Positions 33,355 to 43,172 are shown, counted from the stretch's first letter. The stretch is 64,000 nt of DNA from Algoriphagus lacus (GCF_003583985.1 NZ_QXML01000004.1:248001-312000), one strand, 5' to 3'. Notes: generated from the letters alone by a model not told the origin. Program-made: numbers and translations.

Positions 33355-34621
33355 ATTCTTCCTGCTTTATACTTCCAAACAACAAACCACCCAATGCTTT
33401 TGGATAAAAGTAAGTAGATTTTTGAGGCATCACTGCTCCTGATTTACAAACTTCCAAAACCTGCTGCAATTCTATTTCACGGGTGATAATTGCAAAACTG
33501 GCCTTCCCTCCTCTTACTTCCCGAAGACATCGGGAGAAATTACGCTCAAAAGCCATTTGATCGGAATTTCGTTGCTCCTCGGAGTCCAATCCAAGGATTT
33601 TCTCAAATAGAATGTCATGCAAAATCACCAAATCAAGGCCTCTCAAAACCTCAGGAATATCCCGCCTGACTTCTTCAAACCGATCCAGTTTGAATTTGAT
33701 TACATAAGCTTCATCCGAAAAAATCAATCCGAAGGACCATTTTCTCTGGAACGTGTAATTTTCCAACTCTTCAGCATCTCCAACTTTTCGAACATCAAAC
33801 CATTCCTGGATTCGTTGAAATAGCTCCTGCTCGGACATCTTCAGTCCATAAAACAAGCGGTGGGTTGGAAGGATTTTCAGGTGATTCCCATGCACATTGG
33901 TTAGGTACATTAAGTGGTAATCTGAGCCTTTCCATTTGGCTTCGGGAAATGAATTCTTTTGAAGCTTCCGGTATTCAATTGCCCCTTCTAGCCTGTGATG
34001 CCCATCAGCCAAAATCACTTTCTTTTCTTTCAAAACAGCCAAAAACCTGGAAATAACCCGGGCATCATGGATCACGGCCAAAACTTCCCGTACCCCTTGA
34101 TAATCCTCTACTTCATAGAGGGGTGAGGCCATCGCCGCATCCATGTAATTTTCCAGCTCATTGCTTTCATCCTCATAAAGTCCATGGGTCGGACTTGCCT
34201 GAATCTGAGTAGCCCGCAACAAATCAATCCGGTCGTTTACCGCAGAGACAATCGTGCTTTCATGGCGAAGGATTTCCTGATCTTCCCAATCGTATGCCTT
34301 GATTTGTGCGATAAAGCCTTTTCGGCAACGCTCCTCCTGATCTCCCGGCAAGCGAAAATATTGGTAGTAGACATAAATTCCCGGCAAGGAATCCTGTTTC
34401 AGCACTTGGTCCTTCTTCCATTTTTCCAAGGTCAAGCGGGCATTTTCTGCTGGATTTTCACCTTGGGGTACCGAAAGGTGGATACTGTTGAGTGGATTTT
34501 CATATAGCACTTCCCGCTGCCTTGCTGACACCACGTCGAAAAGCGGCGCAGTCAGTTCTTCCAGATTTTCACACAGTTTTTCGGCATATCGCCAGGCTTT
34601 GAGCGGTAATATCTCAGCCAT
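33311..34621 (-). CDS. DUF1015 family protein
   Basis: This 436-residue cytosolic protein matches the DUF1015 family, with LADGHHRLEGAIEYRKL near residue 215 and the C-terminal VMPQKSTYFYPKALGGLL. It is widespread in bacteria, with no experimentally settled role that I can name. Its start overlaps the accC stop by one base (TGATG) and its end overlaps maf, so translation is coupled across the operon. No catalytic residue is assigned. Confidence 0.85.
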   Translation of the reverse strand: MAEILPLKAWRYAEKLCENLEELTAPLFDVVSARQREVLYENPLNSIHLSVPQGENPAENARLTLEKWKKDQVLKQDSLPGIYVYYQYFRLPGDQEERCRKGFIAQIKAYDWEDQEILRHESTIVSAVNDRIDLLRATQIQASPTHGLYEDESNELENYMDAAMASPLYEVEDYQGVREVLAVIHDARVISRFLAVLKEKKVILADGHHRLEGAIEYRKLQKNSFPEAKWKGSDYHLMYLTNVHGNHLKILPTHRLFYGLKMSEQELFQRIQEWFDVRKVGDAEELENYTFQRKWSFGLIFSDEAYVIKFKLDRFEEVRRDIPEVLRGLDLVILHDILFEKILGLDSEEQRNSDQMAFERNFSRCLREVRGGKASFAIITREIELQQVLEVCKSGAVMPQKSTYFYPKALGGLLFGSIKQEEFEYDYGAFFEQIKK

Positions 34622-36117
34622 CAGATCAATCGGTTTTTCCAGTGAGTGGATGGGACTTCCTTGAGGGCAAGGGTAGGATTTATCCGGTTTTCCTCCTTGC
34701 TATAAAATTCTACAGCTAAAGCTGCCAGTAATTCCTTTTCCTCCTCCGTAAAAACCGGCTCCAGTTTGTCCGGAGTGAAATATCGCTCTACGAATTTGGT
34801 ATCAAACTGACCGGAGGTAAAGGCCCCATGCTGCAAAGCAAAACGGCAAAAGTCCAGCGTGGTCTGAATACCGGTAATCCGGTATTCATTGATTGCACGG
34901 ATCATTCGGTCGATTGCATCCTGTCGGTTTTCACCATGGGTGATCAACTTGGCGATCATCGGGTCATAATAAATCGGAATGTCCATCCCCTCTTCAAATC
35001 CGTCATCAACTCGGATTCCAGGTCCCTGCGGTCTACGATATGTCACCAATTTTCCAATGTCCGGCAAAAAGTTGTTTTTGGGATCCTCGGCATATACCCG
35101 TATTTCCACCGCATGCCCATTGATTTTCAAATCTTCCTGAGCAAATGAAAGTGGATTACCTTCCGCGATCATGATCTGCTCGCGAACGAGGTCTTTGCCG
35201 GTAATCATTTCAGTGACAGGATGCTCTACCTGCAGTCGGGTGTTCATTTCGAGGAAATAAAAATTCAACTGGTCATCCACTATGAATTCCACAGTTCCCG
35301 CGCCATAATAATCACAGGCTTTGGCTACACCAACAGCCGCTTCACCCATGGCTTTACGCATTTCCGGAGAAACCACCGCAGACGGCGCCTCTTCGATAAC
35401 CTTTTGGTGACGACGCTGAATCGAACATTCCCGCTCGAACAGGTAAACGGTGTTTCCAAACTGATCTCCGAGCACCTGAATTTCAATATGTCTTGGAGAA
35501 GTAATGAATTTCTCGATAAAAACAGCCCCATCCCCAAAGGCAGATACTGCCTCGGACACCGCACGCTGCATTTGTTCTTCAAATTCCTGTTCGGATTCGA
35601 CGATCCGCATTCCCTTTCCTCCTCCGCCTGCTGAAGCCTTGATCAAAATGGGGTAACCGATCTCCTGCGCTCTTGCCTTGGCTATTGAGATGTCTGAGAT
35701 GGCTTCTTCCGTACCTGGCACCAATGGAATATCATATTTGGCGACAGCCTGCTTAGCTGCCAGCTTTGAGCCCATTACTTCGATTGATTGTGGAGATGGT
35801 CCGACAAAGATCAAACCGGCATTGGTAACCATTTTGGCAAACTCAGCATTTTCCGAAAGAAATCCATAACCAGGATGAATGGCGTCCACACCGAGCGATT
35901 TGCAGACCTCAACAATTTTGTCTCCAAGCAAATAAGACTGATTGGATGGTGGTGGTCCTAGACATACGGCCTCATCGGCAAACTTGACATGGGGAGAAAT
36001 CCGGTCGGCCTCCGAATAAACAGCAACTGTCGAAATCCCCATTTCTCGGGCTGTACGCATGATTCTAAGTGCAATTTCGCCTCTATTGGCGACCAAAAGT
36101 TTCTTGATTTTTGGCAT
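34621..36117 (-). CDS. accC: Biotin carboxylase subunit (AccC type)
   Basis: This 498-residue ATP-grasp enzyme carboxylates biotin on a carrier protein. The N-terminal Rossmann-like domain starts KKLLVANRGEIALRIMRTA; the ATP loop is ASAGGGGKGMRIV; the ECSIQRRHQKVIEEAPS and EMNTRLQVEHPVTE motifs carry catalytic residues. No biotinyl or carboxyltransferase domain is fused. It could be the acetyl-CoA carboxylase subunit, or the subunit of a propionyl- or methylcrotonyl-CoA carboxylase; no carboxyltransferase is adjacent to decide. It starts the operon with DUF1015 and maf. Confidence 0.9.
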   Translation of the reverse strand: MPKIKKLLVANRGEIALRIMRTAREMGISTVAVYSEADRISPHVKFADEAVCLGPPPSNQSYLLGDKIVEVCKSLGVDAIHPGYGFLSENAEFAKMVTNAGLIFVGPSPQSIEVMGSKLAAKQAVAKYDIPLVPGTEEAISDISIAKARAQEIGYPILIKASAGGGGKGMRIVESEQEFEEQMQRAVSEAVSAFGDGAVFIEKFITSPRHIEIQVLGDQFGNTVYLFERECSIQRRHQKVIEEAPSAVVSPEMRKAMGEAAVGVAKACDYYGAGTVEFIVDDQLNFYFLEMNTRLQVEHPVTEMITGKDLVREQIMIAEGNPLSFAQEDLKINGHAVEIRVYAEDPKNNFLPDIGKLVTYRRPQGPGIRVDDGFEEGMDIPIYYDPMIAKLITHGENRQDAIDRMIRAINEYRITGIQTTLDFCRFALQHGAFTSGQFDTKFVERYFTPDKLEPVFTEEEKELLAALAVEFYSKEENRINPTLALKEVPSTHWKNRLI

Positions 36118-36216
36118 AATTCTCTAAAGTTTTCTTGGGCAAGGCGGTAAGACCGGAAGCGAAATAAGGAAATAATTCTGAGCTTTAAGGATAGTCCTTT
36201 TTGATAAAAACTGTTT

Positions 36217-36248
36217 TTTGCTTCAAAGGTATAATAGTCTTATTTTTG
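36217..36248 (+). promoter_or_regulatory. Promoter of the PLP-dependent acyltransferase gene
   Basis: TTTG (36217-36220) and TATTTTTG (36241-36248) are separated by 20 bases and match the Bacteroidota consensus on both elements. Transcription would start near 36255, giving a leader of about 46 bases to the TTG start at 36301. Confidence 0.7.
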
Positions 36249-36300
36249 GCCGATTTTAATGAGAAGTCATTGTTCCCATAAACACTAAATTCAAACTACT

Positions 36301-37551
36301 TTGGATCTATTTGCAAAATTAAAAACGAATATGGGCCCGTTGGGCAAACACTCTGAGTTTGCGGACGGCTATTGGTCATTTCCAAAATTGGAGGGTGAAA
36401 TTGCTCCCCGAATGAAATTCAAGGGCAAGGAAGTTCTTACTTGGAGCTTGAACAATTACCTGGGATTGGCAAATCACCCGGAGGTACGCAAGGCGGATGC
36501 CGATGCTGCTGCCAAATGGGGAGCGGCATATCCGATGGGAGCCCGAATGATGTCCGGTCAGACCAATCTTCACGAGCACTTGGAAGATGAACTGGCGGCT
36601 TTCGTTGGCAAAGAAAAATCCTACCTATTGAACTATGGCTACCAAGGCATCATGTCAGTGATCGATGCGATCCTCAACAGAAATGACGTGGTAGTTTATG
36701 ATTCCGAGTGTCACGCCTGCATCATTGATGCCTTAAGAATGCACTTGGGCAAGCGTTACGTATTCCCACACAACGATATCGAAAGCTGCGAAAAGCAGCT
36801 CGAAAGAGCGACCAAACTTGCTTCAGAAACCGGAGGAGGAATTCTGGTAATTACCGAAGGAGTATTCGGGATGACCGGGGATCAGGGTAAATTGAGAGAG
36901 ATCTGCGAGCTGAAGAAGAAATTTGAATTTAGACTGTTGGTGGATGATGCACATGGTTTTGGTACCATGGGAGAAACCGGTGCAGGAACAGGCGAAGAGC
37001 AGGGAATCCAAGATCAAATCGACCTTTACTTCTCCACATTTGCCAAGTCAATGGCTTCAATCGGTGCATTTATCGCAGGTGACGCTGATGTGATTCTCTA
37101 CCTGAGATACAATATGAGATCCCAGATTTTTGCAAAATCCCTTCCTATGCTACTGGTGGAAGGTGCCCTGAAAAGACTGGAATTGCTCAGAAGCAAGCCT
37201 GAACTGAAAGACGATCTTTGGAAAATTGTGCATGCCTTGAGAAAAGGCCTTCATGAAAATGGATTCAGCACAGGAAAATCAAACTCACCAGTAACCCCTG
37301 TAGTCCTAAATGGGACTGTAGGTGAAGCAGCGGCACTTTCTATGGATTTGAGAGAAAATTACGGGATCTTCTGTTCAGTAGTAATTTACCCAGTAGTACC
37401 CAAAGGCATGATTATCTTGAGATTAATCCCAACTGCAGTACATACCCTTTCGGATGTTGATGAGACCGTGAAAGCTTTCGCAGCGGTGAAAGACAAATTG
37501 GCTTCCGGGATTTATAAAAATTCAGAGCTGGCTCTTTCTTTCGGAGAATAA
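36301..37551 (+). CDS. PLP-dependent alpha-oxoamine synthase family enzyme
   Basis: This 416-residue enzyme belongs to fold-type I PLP acyltransferases such as KBL, BioF and serine palmitoyltransferase. Lys249 in FAKSMASIGAF is the Schiff-base lysine, Asp215-Asp216-Ala-His218 contacts PLP, and NNYLGLANHPEV is at the N-terminus. I use the TTG start at 36301 because MDLFAKLK resembles the N-terminus expected for this group; an ATG at 36331 is the alternative. It condenses an acyl-CoA with an amino acid. Sphingolipid, biotin or threonine metabolism are all possible; the product is not settled. Confidence 0.82.
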   Translation: MDLFAKLKTNMGPLGKHSEFADGYWSFPKLEGEIAPRMKFKGKEVLTWSLNNYLGLANHPEVRKADADAAAKWGAAYPMGARMMSGQTNLHEHLEDELAAFVGKEKSYLLNYGYQGIMSVIDAILNRNDVVVYDSECHACIIDALRMHLGKRYVFPHNDIESCEKQLERATKLASETGGGILVITEGVFGMTGDQGKLREICELKKKFEFRLLVDDAHGFGTMGETGAGTGEEQGIQDQIDLYFSTFAKSMASIGAFIAGDADVILYLRYNMRSQIFAKSLPMLLVEGALKRLELLRSKPELKDDLWKIVHALRKGLHENGFSTGKSNSPVTPVVLNGTVGEAAALSMDLRENYGIFCSVVIYPVVPKGMIILRLIPTAVHTLSDVDETVKAFAAVKDKLASGIYKNSELALSFGE

Positions 37552-37579
37552 AAAAAAATTAAAAAAAAAGGCCTCTGGA

Positions 37580-37609
37580 TTGAATTAGTAAGTATTTGGG
37601 CTATATTGA
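37580..37609 (+). promoter_or_regulatory. Candidate promoter of the histone-like gene
   Basis: TTG (37580-37582), 19 bases, then TATATTGA (37602-37609) resembles -33/-7. The -7 differs from TAnnTTTG in its last two bases. It lies 44 bases before the ATG at 37653. Confidence 0.4.
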
Positions 37610-37652
37610 GTCACAATAAACTTATCATCAACCTATAAAATAAACTTTTACT

Positions 37653-37829
37653 ATGAGCAGATTTAGTGAAGTAAAAAATCTTGTAATGAGCCTTGAAGGT
37701 GATTTCGAAAAGTTCTATGAGAAGGGTAATCAGGCAGCTGGTACCCGAGTACGTAAAGGAATGCAAGAGTTGAAAAACCTTGCACAGGAAATCCGTACCG
37801 AAGTTCAGGATAAGAAAAACGCCGGTTGA
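37653..37829 (+). CDS. Histone H1-like (Hc1-type) DNA-associated protein, 58 residues
   Basis: This short gene encodes a Lys/Arg/Glu-rich, fully helical protein (FSEVKNLVMSLEGDFEKF, KGNQAAGTRVRKGMQEL, AQEIRTEVQDKK). Small proteins of this pattern are annotated as histone H1-like in Bacteroidota, by resemblance to the chlamydial Hc1 family; they are abundant and thought to associate with DNA. It has its own candidate promoter and a strong terminator. An antisense frame over it is a shadow. Confidence 0.82.
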   Translation: MSRFSEVKNLVMSLEGDFEKFYEKGNQAAGTRVRKGMQELKNLAQEIRTEVQDKKNAG

Positions 37830-37842
37830 TCCAAACAAAATA

Positions 37843-37868
37843 AAAGGTGGCTTTTAGCCACCTTTTTT
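37843..37868 (+). terminator. Terminator of the histone-like gene
   Basis: AAAGGTGGC (37843-37851) pairs with GCCACCTTT (37857-37865) around a TTTTA loop, with a T-run after. It also lies 28 bases beyond the stop of the convergent M1 peptidase gene. Confidence 0.88.
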
Positions 37869-37895
37869 CTTTGGTTCAATCCTAAAAGTGGAGCC

Positions 37896-39734
37896 TTAAA
37901 ACTCCACTTTATTATTTTCCGGCTGTAGATCGGCCATTCGCTTGCTTGGATCGATTTCAACAGACTTTATTGTTTCCAGCTTTTTAGTGATTACCAAAGT
38001 TTTGCTGAGGCTAGTCCAAGGCCAACTTTCAGTATGAATTCGTGCAGGAAGGCCTTTTTCGGGAGCTTTTTCCCCTCTCATCATTTCCAAAGGCAAATAA
38101 ATTGTTTCAGAGGTTCCGTCCTTGTAAGTGATCACCAAATCAACAGGCATGGGCATCAAGCCTATTCGCTCCAGGGTAATCTCCGTATTTTCACCGCTTG
38201 CCCTCACTCCTTTTATTCCATAATCGATCGTCTTGGTAGAGTTGACAAAATATTCTCTGTACCAATCCAATTCGATTCCGCTTTCCTTTTCCATTACCCG
38301 GATAAAGTCATTGTCATTGGGATGACGGAATTTCCAGGTATTAAAATAGCGGATCATTCCCCGGTTTCTGACTTCCTCACCGATCACATATCCCAGCTGA
38401 GCCAGGAAAACCGCACCTTTTGAGTATGCTGCGGCACTGTACGCCTGATTGGTGTGGTAGTGGTCCGAATGGGTTGACATTGGTTCTTCCAATCCTGATT
38501 TCGCAAGCCGATAATATCCTGAATACGATCCTGCCAGAGGATTGGAGGATGGTTGGAAAATATTGGACATAGTGAGACTACTTGCATAACTCGTAAATCC
38601 TTCATCCATCCAAGGATAAAGCGATTCATTGGTAGCCAAAACCCCATGAAACCAGCTGTGCGCGAGCTCATGCACCATCACTCCCACCAAACTCGAAAGA
38701 GGTCGCTCACCGGTGATCAAAGTAGACATGGCATACTCCATTCCACCATCTCCCCCCTGTACCACGGAGAATTGCTTATAAGGATATTGCCCAAAATTCT
38801 TTGATAAAAAGTCAATTGCTTTTGGCGTGTATTCCTTTAGCTTTTCCCAGTTTTCACTGGTTTTTTCTCCTGGAATGTAAAAATGATGTACCGTGATTCC
38901 GTTTGGCATCTCCACTTTGTCGTGCTTATACCTGGGATCAGCAGCCCACATAAAGTCATGAACCTTGGGAGCAACAAAGTGCCAAGTCAAGGTATTTCCT
39001 TTTGACGGAGCAACTTTGTCACCGGCATCTTCATAGCCGTGGCCGATCTCATTTGGGTTTTGGAGGTACCCTGTTCCGCCCAACACATAGCTTTTATCAA
39101 TGGTGATTTTTACATCAAAATCTCCGAAAATCCCATAGAATTCGCGACCTACATAGGGATTGGCATGCCAGCCCTGCTCGTCATAGTTGGACATTTTGGG
39201 ATACCATTGTGCCATGGAGTATCGCACGCCTTCAGATCCATCACGGCCGGATCTTCTTACTTGTAATGGCACCTGTCCTTCGAATTCCATTTCAAAGACT
39301 GCCGTGCTATTAGGTAATATCGGTTCATTCAAATTCACCTCCAAGACCGTCTCTACCTCACGATAAGCAACTGGCTTACCGTTCATTTTGAGGCTTTTAG
39401 CATGGAGATATCCGATTTCATCAGGTTTCAATTTGGAAATTCTATCCCCTACCCTTCGATCTGGATCGGCAATGCTTCGCGATCTGACATCCATCATGCT
39501 GCCTGGCTGAAAGGCATTGTTGTAGAGGTGATAAAAAACCCGGTTCAGCGTATCAGGGGAATTGTTGGTGTACTTCAGAACCTGAATTCCAGTGTATTGA
39601 TTGGTCTGGACATCCATTTTGACATCCATTTTGTAATCTACTGCTTGCTGAAACCGCCCGTTCTGGGCATTAACTGTAAAAGCAACTATCAAAAGAAAAA
39701 GCCCAAAAACAGGCTTCATCGAAATTTTAAGCAT
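37896..39734 (-). CDS. M1 family metallopeptidase, exported
   Basis: This 612-residue protein has a signal peptide (1-23, ending TVNAQ). The zinc motif is His355-Glu356-x-x-His359 (HELAHSWF) with the third ligand Glu378 (WMDEGF), 18 residues after the second His. GGMEYAMSTLI is a variant of the exopeptidase GxMEN motif, with Tyr in place of Asn. It is probably a periplasmic or surface aminopeptidase. It is convergent with the histone-like gene and divergent from the sortilin-like gene. Confidence 0.92.
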   Translation of the reverse strand: MLKISMKPVFGLFLLIVAFTVNAQNGRFQQAVDYKMDVKMDVQTNQYTGIQVLKYTNNSPDTLNRVFYHLYNNAFQPGSMMDVRSRSIADPDRRVGDRISKLKPDEIGYLHAKSLKMNGKPVAYREVETVLEVNLNEPILPNSTAVFEMEFEGQVPLQVRRSGRDGSEGVRYSMAQWYPKMSNYDEQGWHANPYVGREFYGIFGDFDVKITIDKSYVLGGTGYLQNPNEIGHGYEDAGDKVAPSKGNTLTWHFVAPKVHDFMWAADPRYKHDKVEMPNGITVHHFYIPGEKTSENWEKLKEYTPKAIDFLSKNFGQYPYKQFSVVQGGDGGMEYAMSTLITGERPLSSLVGVMVHELAHSWFHGVLATNESLYPWMDEGFTSYASSLTMSNIFQPSSNPLAGSYSGYYRLAKSGLEEPMSTHSDHYHTNQAYSAAAYSKGAVFLAQLGYVIGEEVRNRGMIRYFNTWKFRHPNDNDFIRVMEKESGIELDWYREYFVNSTKTIDYGIKGVRASGENTEITLERIGLMPMPVDLVITYKDGTSETIYLPLEMMRGEKAPEKGLPARIHTESWPWTSLSKTLVITKKLETIKSVEIDPSKRMADLQPENNKVEF

Positions 39735-39831
39735 ATCATTTAATTTTTCCCTAAAGAAAAAGAAATCATCTACTCAGCCCAAACCAGCCGTCATAAAATG
39801 AAGGAACAGAAAAACCAAACCCGTATTCCAT

Positions 39832-39850
39832 TGGAGTAAAATCTACTCCA
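39832..39850. promoter_or_regulatory. Inverted repeat TGGAGTA-N5-TACTCCA, possible operator
   Basis: This perfect seven-base inverted repeat with a five-base spacer lies in the 260-base gap between the divergent M1 peptidase and sortilin-like genes. No other copy is seen in the window, so a regulatory role is only suggested. The rest of the gap holds no gene that I can support. Confidence 0.35.
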
Positions 39851-39994
39851 CATTACATTCTTTTTGACTTATTTGAGAACAAAATGAAAACCACCTTAGA
39901 CACGTGAAATCGAGCATGATTACATCCCATCGAAGAGAGATGGATATCAACCATGAGAGATTCCATGTGCTATTAAAAAATCAATTTTAAACAC

Positions 39995-42900
39995 ATGAAA
40001 AAAATCTACCTTTTGATTGTGGCGGCTTTGTTCAGCTTGGGAATCCAAGCTCAGCAGGTCAACATGGATCAGTTTAAGTCCATGAAAGCCAGAAGCATTG
40101 GACCAGGAGCAATGAGCGGAAGAATTACCGCAATCGATGCCATCCATGAAAACCCAAACATCATTTACGCCGGGTCTGCATCCGGTGGCCTATGGAAATC
40201 TACCTCGGGAGGGATTACCTGGGAGCCGATTTTTGACAATGAACGAGTACACTCCATCGGTGCCATCTCCATCTATCAGAAAAACCCAAATATCATTTGG
40301 GTAGGAACTGGTGAAGGAAACCCCAGAAACTCCCTCAATATGGGTTACGGCGTCTACCGTTCTCTCGATGCCGGCAAAACCTGGCAGCTGATGGGATTGG
40401 AGAAAACCCGTGCCATCCACCGAATCATTGTTCATCCTGACGATCCTAACACCGTATTTGTAGGAGCTATCGGTTCTCCATGGGGTGAGCAAGAAGACCG
40501 CGGCGTGTACAAAACTACCGACGGTGGCAAAACCTGGAAGAAAATCTTATATGTAGATGCAAAAACCGGTGTCGGTGAAATGATCATGGATCCCAATAAT
40601 CCTAACAAGATCTTTGTCAACATGTGGCAACACAGACGCTATCCTTGGTTTTTTGAATCAGGCGGAGCGTCTTCAGGCCTATATGTCACGCAAGACGGTG
40701 GAGATAATTGGAAAAAACTGACTGCTGAAGAAAATGGACTTCCAACAGGAAATCTGGGTCGTATGGGTCTTGCCATTTCCAAAGCAAACAGCAGCAAGGT
40801 GTATGCCTTGATCGAATCTTCCAAAAATGCACTTTATGTTTCTGAAGACGGAGGAGAGAAATTCAGCCTGTTGAATACCAACGCGGAAATAGGCGATCGT
40901 CCCTTCTACTACTTTGAAATCTATGCAGATCCGAAAAACGAAAACCGTATCTACACACTCTATTCCCGAGTGGGTATCAGCGAGGATGGTGGAAAAACTT
41001 TCAGACAATTGCTGGAATACGAGGGAGTACACCCGGATCACCATGCCTGGTACATCAATCCCAACGATCCAAGTTTGTTGATCGATGGAAATGACGGAGG
41101 ATTGAACATCTCAAGAGACATGGGCAAGACCTGGTTCTTTGCTGAAGGCCTTACTGTGGGTCAGTTTTACCACATCAATGTGGACAATGAACTCCCTTAC
41201 AATGTCTATGGAGGCATGCAAGATAACGGCAGCTGGACGGGTCCGGCTTACAATTGGAGAGTAGACGGAATCCGCAATACCTACTGGCAGGAAGTTTCCT
41301 TCGGTGACGGTTTTGACGTTGTATCTCATCCAGCCAATTCCCGCTATGGCTACACCATGTCTCAAGGTGGAAACGTGAGCAGATTTGACAAACTCACCGG
41401 GCACAACAGAACCATCCGTCCTACACATCCGGACAAAGATGTCTTCCTGAGGTTCAACTGGAATGCGGCTATCGCTCAGGACCCACACGATGAGAACACC
41501 GTCTACTATGCTTCTCAATTTTTGCATAAATCCACCGATTCCGGTGAAACTTGGGAAATCATTTCTCCTGATTTGACTACCAACGATACAACTAAGCAGC
41601 GTCAGCAGTTTACGGGAGGATTGACTTACGACATTACCGGTGCTGAAAACCATACCACCATTATTGCCATTGCGCCATCACCAGTGGATAAAAATGTGAT
41701 TTGGGTAGGAACTGATGACGGCAATCTTCAGGTAACCAAAGACGGAGGAAAGACCTGGACCAACGTTGCAACCAAGTTGACAGGACTTCCTAAAGCTTCT
41801 TGGATCCCACAAGTGCAGGCTTCCAAATACAATGCAGGGGAAGTTTGGGTTGTAGCCAACAACTACCGAAACAATGACTTTGCAGCCTATGCTTACCACA
41901 GCGCTGATTATGGAAAGACATTTACCAGGATCGTTGACGACAGCAAAGTTTGGGGATATACCCTTTCCATCAAGCAGGATACCGAGGAGCCAAACTTGGT
42001 GTTTTTAGGTACGGAATACGGCTTGTATGTTTCTTTTGACAAAGCAAAAACATGGAACAAATGGGAGCACGGCTATCCAAAGGCAGTATCTACCTATGAC
42101 ATGACCATTCAGGAAAGAGAAGCTGATTTGGTAATCGGTACGTTTGGCCGTGCGATTTATGTGTTGGATGACATTCGTCCACTTCGTGCCTTTGCTAAAA
42201 ATGGAGGAAAAGCCCCCGCAGGAAAAGTAGTTGCTTTCCCAGCACCGGATGCTTATCAGGCAGAAATTCAGCAACCACATGGGGAGCGTTTTGCCGCTAA
42301 TGCAAAATATGCTGGTGAAAACAGACCTTTTGGAGGCAGACTTTCCTACCTGATCCAAGACGAAAAGGAAAAACTCGACTCTGTTACGGTGAAAATCTTC
42401 AATGCATCCGGAGAGCAGATCAGAACTTTGAAAACCCTACCGGTAAAAGGTGTTAACCGCATCATCTGGAACCTCGATCGCAAATCTACGTCAGAAATGA
42501 CCGGTGGATTTGGTGGCGGTGGTGGCCAAGGTGGTGGCGGACGCCGAACCGGTTTCTTTGAGCCAAGTGGTGGAGATGCACTTCCGGGAACCTATAAAGT
42601 AGTTTTTGAATACGGTGGAGAATCTTCAGAAACTTCCATCAAAGTAAGCGCAGATCCAAGAATCGATGCCCAACTGGCGAACCTTCAGGCTAGAGAAGCA
42701 TTCCTGAAAAAGAACGAAGCGCTTTCCTCTGAAGTAAGTGCAGCAACCAAGAAATTGGATGAAGCACAGAAAGTCATCGACAAAGTCAATGCCTTGATCA
42801 AAGATATAAAAACGGAGGAAGCTAAAGCCCTTGAAGCTGCCTCTAAAGACATCAAGAAAAAACTTGATGCCACTCGGGAAGCATTTAACGGTCCAAAAAG

Positions 42901-43147
42901 AGAAGGTCAGGGTATTGTGAGAAACCTTTACCCTACAACCATGACTCGTCAGTTTGTACCGCGCAGCTATGCAAGTTCAAGTTACGGTGCTCCGGGAGCA
43001 ACCGAAGAAAGGCTGTACACCCAAGCTAAAGAATCTGCAGAAGAGGCCATTGCAAAGGTCAATGAATTTATGAACGGAGACTGGAAAGCTTTCGAAGAAA
43101 AAGTGAAAGCCACAACCATCGATCTGTTTGAGGCTGTAAAAAACTAA
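39995..43147 (+). CDS. Sortilin/VPS10-type beta-propeller protein, exported
   Basis: This 1050-residue protein has a signal peptide (1-19, ending GIQAQ). BNR/Asp-box repeats of the form S-x-D-x-G-x-T-W (for example STSGGITW, SLDAGKTW, TTDGGKTW, TKDGGKTW) are spread over residues 50-700, as in VPS10/sortilin-like ten-bladed propellers. A glycine-rich stretch (GGFGGGGGQGGGG, about 835) separates it from a C-terminal helical, Lys/Glu/Ala-rich segment (about 885-1050) with coiled-coil character. Such proteins are common in Bacteroidota and sometimes labelled glycosyl hydrolase without catalytic evidence. No catalytic site is visible. Confidence 0.88.
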   Translation: MKKIYLLIVAALFSLGIQAQQVNMDQFKSMKARSIGPGAMSGRITAIDAIHENPNIIYAGSASGGLWKSTSGGITWEPIFDNERVHSIGAISIYQKNPNIIWVGTGEGNPRNSLNMGYGVYRSLDAGKTWQLMGLEKTRAIHRIIVHPDDPNTVFVGAIGSPWGEQEDRGVYKTTDGGKTWKKILYVDAKTGVGEMIMDPNNPNKIFVNMWQHRRYPWFFESGGASSGLYVTQDGGDNWKKLTAEENGLPTGNLGRMGLAISKANSSKVYALIESSKNALYVSEDGGEKFSLLNTNAEIGDRPFYYFEIYADPKNENRIYTLYSRVGISEDGGKTFRQLLEYEGVHPDHHAWYINPNDPSLLIDGNDGGLNISRDMGKTWFFAEGLTVGQFYHINVDNELPYNVYGGMQDNGSWTGPAYNWRVDGIRNTYWQEVSFGDGFDVVSHPANSRYGYTMSQGGNVSRFDKLTGHNRTIRPTHPDKDVFLRFNWNAAIAQDPHDENTVYYASQFLHKSTDSGETWEIISPDLTTNDTTKQRQQFTGGLTYDITGAENHTTIIAIAPSPVDKNVIWVGTDDGNLQVTKDGGKTWTNVATKLTGLPKASWIPQVQASKYNAGEVWVVANNYRNNDFAAYAYHSADYGKTFTRIVDDSKVWGYTLSIKQDTEEPNLVFLGTEYGLYVSFDKAKTWNKWEHGYPKAVSTYDMTIQEREADLVIGTFGRAIYVLDDIRPLRAFAKNGGKAPAGKVVAFPAPDAYQAEIQQPHGERFAANAKYAGENRPFGGRLSYLIQDEKEKLDSVTVKIFNASGEQIRTLKTLPVKGVNRIIWNLDRKSTSEMTGGFGGGGGQGGGGRRTGFFEPSGGDALPGTYKVVFEYGGESSETSIKVSADPRIDAQLANLQAREAFLKKNEALSSEVSAATKKLDEAQKVIDKVNALIKDIKTEEAKALEAASKDIKKKLDATREAFNGPKREGQGIVRNLYPTTMTRQFVPRSYASSSYGAPGATEERLYTQAKESAEEAIAKVNEFMNGDWKAFEEKVKATTIDLFEAVKN

Positions 43148-43172
43148 GATTTCAAGTTTATTTGTAGGAAAG

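Noticed and set aside
41111..41653. 180-codon antisense frame across the sortilin-like gene
   Set aside because: It is opposite the well-supported propeller repeats and has no supporting features.
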